From Apostichopus japonicus (taxonomy: Eukaryota > Echinodermata > Holothuroidea > Aspidochirotida > Stichopodidae): DNA of 64,000 nt. The stretch is taken from assembly GCF_037975245.1 (NCBI RefSeq), contig NC_092568.1, positions 25,664,501-25,728,500 of the forward strand, in the 5' to 3' direction. Both the position numbers and the translations under genes were made by a program. This document shows, piece by piece, positions 12,901-20,945 of the stretch. Under the pieces are notes generated by a model. The model was not told the DNA's origin. It worked only from the letters and a program-made list of their open reading frames with translations, and ran no database searches. Position 1 is the stretch's first letter; every line of letters starts with the position of its first letter.

Positions 12901-14934
12901 TAACATTTTGGTTTGGCCTTAGCTAATAAACCCAAGGTTTGATTTAATATTTCTATAACATACTTTTGCACATTTGAACCTCTGTAGCTGGCTGTGTAAG
13001 GGATTGGTCTTTCTATAAGCCTCTCTCCATTGCAACTTGTAATTTCTTGCTGTGATAGCTCCGAGAAACTGAAAGAAATTCTGCTGATGTGTGAAGCCAC
13101 CTGAATCCTGGATTGGAAGTCTTTAATGAGAAAAAACCCATGAAAATATTATTTTATTTTAGATGATTATAATGGAAGGCAGAGGAGATAACACTGGTGG
13201 GTATGAGGAGGAGGAGGATTGACTAGAACAGTTAATACAGTAATAGTTTGACAATTAATGAAGTAAATGGTAGAAATAAGTCTTCTCAAAATGTAATATG
13301 TTCCAGACATCATACATATGTTTAAATCAAGTACATATATGCTATCCTGAGAATCAAAAGGGAGAGCAAATGCTCTCTCAATTACTGAAACTGAAGCTAT
13401 TAACAAGCTCATTTTCTAGAAATGAGAAACCCCTTGCGTAGGTACTCATAAAGATTTTTTAGAAGACTTGATGCTTCTAATACCAGAATACTTTTGATAG
13501 AGATGAATCTGGGATCAAGACCTCTGACTCTCTGATTACTATTAATTAGGCTATATACCAAGGGACAATTAAAATACAATAAAAAGTACATTTCGTGTTG
13601 CCTGCTTACTTTTTGCAACAAAGTTTTTTGACAACTCCTGAAGCTAGGAACTAACTGTAGTTCATCCGTATGTTAGACAAGTTCAGACAGAACTACAGCT
13701 TGGAAAGAGATCTCTTCACAATTCTGTTACATGCTCTGTATTTGAAACATTTGCAGGTTTCAAAAATAGTAATAAAAGTTACATTCAAAGAAATTATTTT
13801 CAGCTAATTGATAACTCTGATTTGAATTCTGGATTTATGATAAATGATTTATTGTCTAACTGAAATGACTTGTAACTGAATGACTTGTGATGTGACCGGT
13901 GAAAGCTAGACCTGGCGAAAAACCCTGTCTGATTATGCAGAAAACCCATGAAAAAGCCAGATGCAATTTACACCTTACCTAAGGCAACCATTATGAGTAT
14001 TTTCAATGGCATGAATTTGCAACCTGACCCATGGTTTGGCAACCACTCCAAACGCAACACTGTCTTCACCACGCCATTCTGGCCATGCAGTCTCTGTGGC
14101 ATCAGGGATAGCTAGCTTTGACAGGATGAATGCTATCCATTTTTCGTGAACCTTATTCGCAGGAGATAAAAAAAAAAAATGAATTTCTCAATTACTACAA
14201 AATTTTAATCAAAGCATTCAATACCTTCATGTAACTGTATCAAATAATTTTCTTTCTTTCTTTTCGTTCGTTTGTTCTTTCTTTTCGCTGTTATTCAGAC
14301 ACAGCCAGCCAGCAAAAAAGCTTATTGTGTAACAAGAGCTTCTATCTTCGACTTCTTTTGACCTACATTGACCTTTGACCTCCACATGAAAGAAACAGTT
14401 TCTTGCATTCATTAGTGCATGTGGAATGCAGTTCATTCACACTTTACCATACCATGCTTATCAGTTTTTCAGACTTCTATTAATCTCCACAATATAATAA
14501 TATTCAACTCTTGTACCCATTAAGGTAGATCTACGCATGATGTAACATAGGAAGTTCATCCAAGTGTTCCTTGGGAGTTTTGTTCTTAGAAGGTTTTCTA
14601 ACTCTGACCTACATTGATCTTTGACCAAAATAAAAATCGACATCCTACGTTTGTTGCACTTAATAAGATGAATACACGGACCATGTACAAAATTCACCTA
14701 AGCTTTACTTTCCAGCTGACCACCCAAGTTAACTATGTTTGCAGACTTTCACCTACGATATTAAACATCAAATGGCATTTGACCTCCAGTAATTTCAATG
14801 TGATTCTGCAGGAGATTTGCCGTACCGCAACTATTTCATGTTTAACTTACCACTGCTAATATATTTCCATCTACAAATTCCAATTGGTTTTCTTGTAATC
14901 CCAAATCTGCCGCGATTTGAAAGTAGTCTGACAT
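960..14934 (-). CDS. WDR81: WDR81 orthologue (BEACH-WD40 protein), 5' and central exons; C-terminus beyond left edge
   Basis: Coding exons on the minus strand: 14934-14851, 14151-13979, 13637-13610, 13107-12964, 11815-10676, 8757-8527, 8109-7978, 7440-7292, 6206-6047, 5222-5044, 4623-3122, 2537-2419, 2273-2154 and 1191-about 960. All junctions are GT-AG and the phases close, giving 1,387 residues before the last exon and about 1,464 visible in all. The N-terminus (MSDYFQIAADLGLQENQLEF) and exon 4 (FFQFLGAITARNYKLQW) fit WDR81. Exon 5 holds the BEACH domain at about residues 325-520 (YLMILNYLAGRR, FRDLSKSKYRLNKGD, EWTPDECIPEFF). Exon 11 has the conserved AFPPFFPALHQL stretch followed by a Ser/Asp/Glu-rich disordered region (about residues 1015-1235). 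The human protein is about 1,941 residues, so the missing part is mainly the WD40 propeller. In mammals WDR81 works with WDR91 to restrain endosomal PI3-kinase and acts in clearance of protein aggregates. The donor of the last visible exon (959/958) is weak, so that border is tentative. Confidence 0.93.
1560..1720. repeat. Degenerate tandem repeat in a WDR81 intron
   Basis: About ten diverged copies of a 15-16 bp motif like CACTATGCTGTACTATG. The open frame across it is compositional. Confidence 0.65.
3122..4623 (-). CDS. WDR81: WDR81 exon 11, central conserved block plus acidic linker (about 500 codons)
   Basis: The exon begins after CTCCAG with phase 2 completion and encodes PCRDVLQLLLKIDVSSS, then SEIVAFPPFFPALHQLAKEL and the helical LVDLNEEGKEILLLYLLDLF and FLGPQKTAKHCLPIIKSIF blocks seen in WDR81. 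From about residue 200 of the exon it becomes a low-complexity, Ser/Asp/Glu-rich linker (for example DDEEQSDGEDMSLSEEDRSE and SSEGERRSLDEERRSSNGS), probably disordered. It returns to conserved sequence near its end (SVSWLAERIGPSLTGQYL). The donor is GACG|GTTAGT at 3121/3120. Shorter open frames on both strands here are shadows. Confidence 0.93.
9690..10690 (-). repeat. 27-bp minisatellite built from the WDR81 exon-5 splice donor
   Basis: About 37 tandem copies of a 27-bp unit (occasionally 28 bp). On the minus strand each unit reads GTAAGCATAAGG, then AATAACTGTTATAAG, so unit borders are AAG|GTAAGC, a good 5' splice site. The first unit contains the real exon-5 end (TATAAG) and its donor at 10675. 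Because 27 is a multiple of three the array is partly open in frame, with the nine-residue period VSIRNNCYK. Units with an extra T (CTTTATG on the plus strand) shift the frame, and several units with CTTCCCTTAT have lost the GT. Confidence 0.93.
10676..11815 (-). CDS. WDR81: WDR81 exon 5, BEACH-domain exon (380 codons)
   Basis: This is the second-largest WDR81 exon in the window and starts and ends in phase 0. The acceptor is a pyrimidine tract with CACAG before TTTGAAGAC (FEDIPLKQILLRLYSC). The reading frame stays open to TTTGGTTATAAG (FGYK), followed by the donor GTAAGC. BEACH landmarks are in order: NYLAGRR, NFYPVLPWVCDF, FRDLSKSKYRLNKGD, DITYYVYKSRRTP, WTPDECIPEFF and WIDITFGYK. The same FGYK end precedes the next block (exon 6, IVQLFHSPHPKKL) in the known family. 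The donor is the first copy of the 27-bp repeat array that fills the start of intron 5, so skipping it would add nine-residue units. Confidence 0.93.
13610..13637 (-). CDS. WDR81: WDR81 microexon 3 (28 nt)
   Basis: Exon 2 ends with two spare bases (CTT AG) while exon 4 must start in phase 0, so an exon of length 1 mod 3 is required between them. The only good candidate seen is 28 nt: acceptor CTTCAG before GAGTTG and donor AAAAA|GTAAGC. It encodes about ten residues (RSCQKTLLQK) and gives a spacing to the FFQFLGAITARNY block close to that in the human protein. The call rests on phase and splice signals, not on residue conservation. Confidence 0.65.
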
Positions 14935-14966
14935 CCTTACATGATCTTTCACAACTTCTCATGGAA
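14935..14966 (-). promoter_or_regulatory. WDR81: WDR81 5' leader fragment with upstream ATGs
   Basis: A strong acceptor (TTTTCCTCCTTTAG) ends at 14967, so transcripts probably enter this exon at 14966 from an upstream non-coding exon. Before the main ATG at 14934 the leader has an out-of-frame ATG at 14962-14960 and a minimal start-stop pair ATG TAA at 14942-14937. The start-stop pair ends only two bases before the main start. The main ATG is preferred because its frame gives the conserved WDR81 N-terminus and closes in phase with exon 2. Confidence 0.55.
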
Positions 14967-16007
14967 CTAAAGGAGGAAAAGTTTAAGCAGCATCAAATAT
15001 ATCAACAACTTTATACCAACCTTCGGAAAAAAAAGAAAACAAGAGGAAAAGTCTTTTATGTATATTGTTAGACCAACCATAAGATTTATGGATAGTCTAC
15101 AAAGAAAGTATGAAAATTGCTTCAGAAATATTGAAAGCAGTTGTTTGTATCTGGTCACCACTGATATGTTAATTGCAACATAACCAAACCTCGTGCATAT
15201 AATACCACTCACAAACCAATCACAACATGCTCAGTTAAATTTAAAGCTGTAACACTACCAAAAATCAAAGAATTCCTACAAACAGGAGGTGTAATTCATT
15301 TAATGATCTGCAAGTAGGTCAAGCTAAGCATTACCACATGTTGTAACAAGTCATGTTAAACATAAAAACAACAATTTTCCTTATGATAAACAACATGGAA
15401 TATTTTGAAATTTGTTTGACCTCGTTTCAAAGCTGCATTTGCTCATTCAATTGCTAATTTCTAAACTTTGTTCTTTAAGTTACAATGTAGGCTAGAAAAG
15501 TACCAATGTAAGTTAGTGACCTTGCAGTGCCAGTATGCTATTTAAGTAATGGCTGTGGCTATTTACCTGATCGTTGGGTGAGTAAGTATTTGCACTTGCC
15601 TATTCACCTGATCACAGGCTGTGAGACCGACTCATCAAGCCATAGACGAATGTATTTGCATCTCATTAACAGACAAATTGTGCTAAGGGTGCTGATGCAT
15701 TATCTTAGTGTTGTGTATTGTACAAAAGACCAAAGAGTATACCCAAAGAACATGTACATGTATATTTTGTCAAATATGCTTGCAAGCACCTTTTTTTTTG
15801 GGGGGGGGGAAGGGTGGGGATGGGGAGATATGGAGAGGATGTTGAAGCAAATTTAACGAGAGTCTTCTCAAAGAAATAGAGATCTCTATTTCCCTATGGG
15901 TGCTACCAAGAAAATAATATTACAATTTAGAAATGCAATGGTACAATTTGAAGCGTATTTATGCTACAAATTATTTTTATAATTATTTTATATTTAGGTT
16001 GTTTGAT
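14967..16007. other. Intergenic or first-intron sequence
   Basis: AT-rich with no supported exon. A T-run and G-run lie at about 15791-15809. The right end is the copia insertion site. Confidence 0.5.
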
Positions 16008-16012
16008 TGGGC

Positions 16013-16218
16013 TGTTGAGTTCTGGATATAATTCGCTGCCATAATCGACGATTGTCACGATAATAAAGGAAATAAACGCTCGATAAGTGTACAAATAAAG
16101 CTCTTGTTATAATCTCTCGTTTTGTGAACACGGGTGCATACAAGTAAAATGAGTGCAGTGAGGGTGCAACTCCAAAAGAAGATTCCTATATACATATGAG
16201 GTGATCTATATCTCAACA
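16013..16218 (-). repeat. Copia 3' LTR (206 bp)
   Basis: In element orientation this is the 3' LTR. A purine tract (GAGGTGAAGAGGGGG on the minus strand, 16219-16233) abuts it and is the likely plus-strand primer. Flanked outside by TGGGC at 16008-16012. Confidence 0.95.
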
Positions 16219-16248
16219 CCCCCTCTTCACCTCATAATGAAAAACATC

Positions 16249-19056
16249 TTAACTTCCAAATATAAACCTTTTGAATGTCTGCAGCTTAGCTTTTGTGGCT
16301 GGTTTTGTAAGTAGATCAGCAACCATTTGTTCTGTGGGACAGTACTGCAGATCAATTTTGCCCTCCTTCAGCACACTCCTAATGAAGTGATATTTGATAT
16401 CTACATGTTTAGACCTCTGACAAAATACTGGGTCCTTGCAAAGAGCGATGGCCCCTTGGTTGTCCCCTTTTATGTATGCACAATGCAGTTTGTCCCCAAA
16501 CATACCCCCCAACAACTGAAGAAGATAGAGTGCTTCCTGGGTAGTTGCCCCCAAAGCCATATATTCTGCCTCGCAGGTAGAGAGGGCAACCGTGGCTTGC
16601 CTCTTTGCCCTCCATGATATAGGGGCACTCTCGTCGTTCAGGAAGAAACAATACCCCGTGGTACTCTTCCTGTCTGCTGAATTTCCCCAGTCAGAGTCAC
16701 TATAGGCAGTCAATTTGACTGACTCTGGATGAGACTTTCGGTACTTAACCTTGTATTCAACTGTGCCTTTCAAGTATCTTAACACATGTTTGGCTGTCAC
16801 CAGATCTTCTACCCGGGGGTCTGCAAGATTCTGGGAAAGTCTCCCCACCACCCAAGCAATATCAGGCCTAGTACAAGTTGCTAGGTATATCAGGCTACCC
16901 ACAATTTCCCTGTACCTCTTGGGGTCGACCTTCTCATTTTGATCACTATGATTTCCAACTTTCACTTCACAGGGTGTGGATCTAGGTTTACAATCTGACA
17001 TGGAAAATTTGTCCAAAATTTTCATGATGTACTTACTCTGGTCCATTGAAATTTCCCCCTCTCCTTGTATGAAATTTATGCCCAGGAAATATGATATCTC
17101 CAACAAGTCCTTCATCTTGAACTTAATTTTCATACAGTCCTTAAATTCACTCATGAGAGTTTCATTACTGGCCGCAATGACAAGGTCATCGACCCAAACT
17201 AAGACATAAATGTCCTGATCCCCAACCCCTCTGTGGTACAAGCAATGATCAGCAGGGTTTCTTTGGAATCCCTCACTTGTCAAATGTTCATGTAGAAGTT
17301 GATTCCAGTTTCTGCCTGACTGTTTGAGACCATAGAGAGACTTTTGCAACTTCCAAACAAGCTCTTCACCATCCTCAGACATCACCTCATACCCTTCAGG
17401 CTGCCTCACGAATATTTCTGTGTCAATATCAGCATTCAAATAGGCGGAACTGACATCCATCTGATGTACTGTCAGGTTTTGCTGAACTGCTAATTGCATC
17501 AGTGCGCGAACAGAAGTCATGTTCACGGTGGGGGCGAATGTCTCGAAATAATCAACCCCTGCGATCTGGCTATATCCCTTTGCCACATACCTGGCTTTAA
17601 AGGACTTGGTGCCTTGTGCAGAGTCTTTGATGGTGTATACCCATTTGCCTCCAACTACATTTTTGCCATCTGGTAATTTCACAAATTTGAAGGTGTCATT
17701 TTCCTCCAGAGCCTTCATTTCATTGTCCATGGCAGTCTTCCAGTCTACAGAGCTCTCTGAACCTATTGCTTCAGTGTAAGTTGTAGGGACTTTATCACAA
17801 TTCCCAATTTTGAACAATGAATCATCTCCTTCACAGTTAGTTTTGTAGTCTTCTAGGTATTTGGGTGGTGCCCTCTTCCTCTGAGGGTACCTTTTGGATT
17901 GATCAGTTTCATTCTGAACATCTGGTGTCTGTTGGTTTTCTTCTACTTCTCCAAGTTCAGTTTGGTTCTGACCTGAGGATTGGTAGTGATCCTCTGACCT
18001 TCCTTCAATTGCCCCACCAGAGTGGCCAGACTGGCCTATATTTGTGGCCACAGCCCGTTCCCGTATGGGAACTTCATCTTCATTGACAAGATCTTGTGGT
18101 GTCTGTGTTTCCTGATTGCTGGTTGGTTTGGAGACAATCTTAATGAGCCTTACTCTCTGTACTTTATCAGCATCAGGGTAGAACACTAGGTAGGCTGGAC
18201 TTTTAGTGTCATAACCAACAAATACACCTTGTGTGGCTTTTGGGTCAAGTTTCTTTGTGTCATGGGTGTATGCATAGCAAAGTGATCCAAAGATATGCAT
18301 GTTTCCCACATTTGGTCTGATTCCTGTGAATGCTTCATATGGCGTTTTCTGTACCCTACTGTTGAAACACCGATTCCTGATGTATGCTGCTGTTTTGACA
18401 GCATAGGTCCATAAGTGCTTGGGGAGGTCAGCCTCCAGCAGGAGACACCTAGCCATCTCAAAAAGTGTGCGCCAGTACCTTTCTGCAGTACCATTTTGAT
18501 GAGGTGATTCTGGTGATGAAAATTCTTGTTTGATACCTTTTTCTCTCAGGAGTGACGTGAATTCTTTGCTAGTGAATTCTCCGCCGTTATCACAACGGAG
18601 GCGCCTAACCCGCCCAATTGGGGAACAGTCAGCCAGAAACTGGTTGAAGGCAGTTACTGAGTCGCTCTTGGATCTGAGAAAATAAACAAATACCAAACCT
18701 GAGTAATCGTCGGTAAATGACATGGCATACTTGAAGCCATCTTTTGCAATGGGGTTTATCGGCCCACACAAGTCGGTGTGTACTAATTCCAATGGGCTAT
18801 TTGCTCTCTTGTCTGACTCCCTGTTTCGGGTGTTTACAAACTTCCCTTCAACACATACATTGCATGATACATCCTCCCCTTGTGATTGTTTCTCAATTTT
18901 CATTCCGATCACAACATCTTTGAGTCTGATTATGTCCTTGTGATTACAGTGTCCCATGACTTTGTGCCAATGATCTATGGACAAGTTCATTTGTTCCGTT
19001 TCCTCACCTACTTGAAGATAGTACAGCCCATCTTCGATGTTGATGTTGAAGACCAT
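16249..19056 (-). CDS. Copia integrase - reverse transcriptase - RNase H
   Basis: A 935-residue frame. In order: a GAG-pre-integrase zinc region (HWHKVMGHCNHKDI, CNVC); the integrase core with D (HTDLCGP), D (RCDNGGEF) and E (NGTAERYW); a linker rich in polar residues; a reverse transcriptase with YLNADIDTEIFVRQPEGY, SLYGLKQSGRNW and WVDDLVIAAS, where Val-Asp-Asp is the catalytic pair; and an RNase H with AYSDSDWG, RKSTTGYCFF and STCEAEYMALG. It ends just before the 3' LTR at KLQTFKRFIFGS. No internal stop is present, so the enzyme part may be functional. The missing piece between protease and integrase is the frame change at about 19010-19056. Confidence 0.94.
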   Translation of the reverse strand: MVFNINIEDGLYYLQVGEETEQMNLSIDHWHKVMGHCNHKDIIRLKDVVIGMKIEKQSQGEDVSCNVCVEGKFVNTRNRESDKRANSPLELVHTDLCGPINPIAKDGFKYAMSFTDDYSGLVFVYFLRSKSDSVTAFNQFLADCSPIGRVRRLRCDNGGEFTSKEFTSLLREKGIKQEFSSPESPHQNGTAERYWRTLFEMARCLLLEADLPKHLWTYAVKTAAYIRNRCFNSRVQKTPYEAFTGIRPNVGNMHIFGSLCYAYTHDTKKLDPKATQGVFVGYDTKSPAYLVFYPDADKVQRVRLIKIVSKPTSNQETQTPQDLVNEDEVPIRERAVATNIGQSGHSGGAIEGRSEDHYQSSGQNQTELGEVEENQQTPDVQNETDQSKRYPQRKRAPPKYLEDYKTNCEGDDSLFKIGNCDKVPTTYTEAIGSESSVDWKTAMDNEMKALEENDTFKFVKLPDGKNVVGGKWVYTIKDSAQGTKSFKARYVAKGYSQIAGVDYFETFAPTVNMTSVRALMQLAVQQNLTVHQMDVSSAYLNADIDTEIFVRQPEGYEVMSEDGEELVWKLQKSLYGLKQSGRNWNQLLHEHLTSEGFQRNPADHCLYHRGVGDQDIYVLVWVDDLVIAASNETLMSEFKDCMKIKFKMKDLLEISYFLGINFIQGEGEISMDQSKYIMKILDKFSMSDCKPRSTPCEVKVGNHSDQNEKVDPKRYREIVGSLIYLATCTRPDIAWVVGRLSQNLADPRVEDLVTAKHVLRYLKGTVEYKVKYRKSHPESVKLTAYSDSDWGNSADRKSTTGYCFFLNDESAPISWRAKRQATVALSTCEAEYMALGATTQEALYLLQLLGGMFGDKLHCAYIKGDNQGAIALCKDPVFCQRSKHVDIKYHFIRSVLKEGKIDLQYCPTEQMVADLLTKPATKAKLQTFKRFIFGS

Positions 19057-20246
19057 CCCGCTTTCTCCATCCAGCTCCGGTCCTTGTTGAACGTCAACTC
19101 GACTCCATTCGCTGTTGCAGACTTCACAGAAAATATGCTCTTGGGATAGCTCGGACAGTACAGCGCGTTCTGTAAGATGACTTCCACGATTTTACAGTCA
19201 CTGTTTACCAGCGAGACCTTCGCATCCCCCCTCTTGATGGCACTCCCGTAAAGTTTTGTCCCGTCCACCAGTTCGATGCAGTGGCTGCCTGGTGCGAAAG
19301 TTGGATCGACACTCACGAAAGTGTCAACATTCAATGCATGGGAAGTGGCACCCGTATCGACAAGCAGGCCGTTGCCCTTCTTTCCCTCACTGATTGAGAA
19401 ATTGAATGTGTGGTCAGTGTTACCTGGGTGTTTTTCCGAAGTAACGTTTACTCTGTCCTTGACCATCTTGTGCCGGTTGCACTCCTTTTCCAGATGTTTG
19501 GCCCCTTTGTGGTATTTACATTGTTTGTTTACTTCATCACAGTCTTTTACCACATGAGCGGTCGACCCACAACCATAACATGTCCGCTGATTAGTCATTT
19601 TGAGGATTGCATCCCCCTCTTTATCACTGTCAGTTACTTCAAAGCACTCAGTTTCCTCGAAATTCTTCAATGCCACCTTAAATCTGCTGATAGTAATGTC
19701 CTCGTTGGACTGGGTGACATGGATTGAAAATTGTTTATACCTCGCCGGCAGACCCTTGAGAAGTATTGATATCAGGAGCTTCTTGCCAGGGACTTCTTTT
19801 GCCCGTTCCAGAGCCCCAATGATCTTTTCAGCTCTGATGATGTAGCTAGTCACACTTTCATTCTTAGCCATTTGAATGTTTATGAGCTGCATATAGAGAC
19901 TCACGATTCTCGGTTTTGTGGTACCCTGATAATGCTCACGGAGAATCCCGAAGGCCTTCTTACCATCGTTGTCTGCCTCCCGAATTATGAGGCCTAGGCT
20001 TTTATCATCCAGGCATTGCACTAGTTCTGCGTATACTTCCTCATTCTTGCGGTTATATTCTTCGACCGCTTGGACTGGTTCGGTAGGCGGCTCGGTCGCT
20101 AACACACATTTCAACTTCAGTGTGCGGAGGTAAGCAGTGAATTTCGTTTCCCAAAGTTCGTAATCGTCCGGATTACCATTGAATACGAGCCTCTGGAACC
20201 TGCTGGGCCCATAACCTGTTGAGTTCTGGATATAATTCGCTGCCAT
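19008..20246 (-). CDS. Copia Gag-protease polyprotein
   Basis: A 412-residue frame. It contains a Ty1/copia-type Gag (RLVFNGNPDDYELWETKFTAYL), a CCHC zinc knuckle (CYGCGSTAHVVKDC, spacing CX2CX4HX4C) and an aspartic protease motif (LLVDTGATSHAL), followed by the conserved ALYCPSYPKSIFSV stretch. The start ATG at 20246 lies 30 nt inside the 5' LTR, so the first ten residues are LTR-encoded and the next ones (GYGPS) are encoded by the primer binding site. The frame ends at 19008 and overlaps the pol frame by 49 nt in another phase, so pol would need a -1 (or +2) shift, or an indel has split a single ancestral frame. Confidence 0.9.
   Translation of the reverse strand: MAANYIQNSTGYGPSRFQRLVFNGNPDDYELWETKFTAYLRTLKLKCVLATEPPTEPVQAVEEYNRKNEEVYAELVQCLDDKSLGLIIREADNDGKKAFGILREHYQGTTKPRIVSLYMQLINIQMAKNESVTSYIIRAEKIIGALERAKEVPGKKLLISILLKGLPARYKQFSIHVTQSNEDITISRFKVALKNFEETECFEVTDSDKEGDAILKMTNQRTCYGCGSTAHVVKDCDEVNKQCKYHKGAKHLEKECNRHKMVKDRVNVTSEKHPGNTDHTFNFSISEGKKGNGLLVDTGATSHALNVDTFVSVDPTFAPGSHCIELVDGTKLYGSAIKRGDAKVSLVNSDCKIVEVILQNALYCPSYPKSIFSVKSATANGVELTFNKDRSWMEKAGWSSTSTSKMGCTIFK
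20201..20216 (-). promoter_or_regulatory. Copia primer binding site, initiator tRNA-Met anticodon arm
   Basis: Directly inside the 5' LTR, 16 nt read GGTTATGGGCCCAGCA on the minus strand. This is complementary to the anticodon arm of eukaryotic initiator tRNA-Met (TGCTGGGCCCATAACC). Drosophila copia also uses a half-tRNA primer from this region. The site lies within the Gag frame. Confidence 0.85.
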
Positions 20247-20422
20247 AATCGACGATTGTCACGATAATAAAGGAAATAAACGCTTGATAAGTGTACAAAT
20301 AAAGCTCTTGTTATAATCTCTCGTTTTGTGAACACGGGTGCATACAAGTAAAATGAGTGCAGTGAGGGTGCAACTCCAAAAGAAGATTCCTATATACATA
20401 TGAGGAGATCTATATCTCAACA
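20217..20422 (-). repeat. Copia 5' LTR (206 bp)
   Basis: In element orientation this is the 5' LTR; it begins TGTTGAG and ends CTCAACA with short inverted ends. It differs from the other LTR at 20285 and 20406. It contains the Gag start codon 30 nt from its inner end. Flanked outside by TGGGC at 20423-20427. Confidence 0.95.
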
Positions 20423-20806
20423 TGGGCTTCTAACAACTTTCATTGTTTTGTGTGTTGGGGGGGGGGGGAGGCTGTAGAGGTGAGGGTGTAGCACCCCACC
20501 CCTGGATCTTTATCAGATAACGTTTTCATTTTATACCAAAGGTGGGCTAAATTTGCTTTACATTTACCACTGGGTAAATGACTACAAGAGCAACACTTAT
20601 AGTGAACCATTTATCACGTGAATATCTCCCACCATAGTAGTAATACCTTTTATCTGGCAAATAGTAGGCCTAGGAACTATAGTCTAGGCCTTACTTGAAA
20701 GGATCAGGCTAAATCATGAAACAAATGCAATTTCTAGGCTATTACTATTGTACTAATGATAGGCACTGAGCAAACATGGAAAACTTAAGGAAACTGAGGA
20801 ATCCTA

Positions 20807-20945
20807 AGAGATAGATAGATTTAATTCGTCCATAACAATATGGAAATTTGTTTCCCTGCAGCAAAACACATAAAATATCAAATATTAAAGTTACAAATAG
20901 AATACGGTTAAAAATAAGTAAAAACAAAGCACAGAAAAGTTATGT
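20807..20945 (-). repeat. LINE/SINE 3'-tail-like repeat
   Basis: AGATAGATAGATTTAATTCG, then TCCATAACAATATGGAAATT resembles the reversed 3' tail common in echinoderm non-LTR elements (tandem ATCT plus a short conserved end). No coding sequence is attached. Confidence 0.45.

Larger units (their letters stand above)
16013..20422 (-). mobile_element. Full-length Ty1/copia LTR retrotransposon (GalEa-like)
   Basis: A 4.4-kb element on the minus strand. Its LTRs are at 20217-20422 (5') and 16013-16218 (3'), each 206 bp, starting TGTTGAG and ending CTCAACA. They differ at two positions that I could see (16081/20285 and 16202/20406). The target duplication TGGGC is at 16008-16012 and 20423-20427. The primer site beside the 5' LTR matches the anticodon arm of initiator tRNA-Met, and a purine tract precedes the 3' LTR. 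Gag-protease and integrase-RT-RNase H frames fill the interior. Domain order (integrase before RT) defines Ty1/copia. The GalEa assignment is inferred from the aquatic host and short LTRs. The near-identical LTRs indicate a recent insertion. Confidence 0.95.

Noticed and set aside
16327-19845. Plus-strand frames across the copia element
   Set aside because: Antisense shadows of gag and pol.
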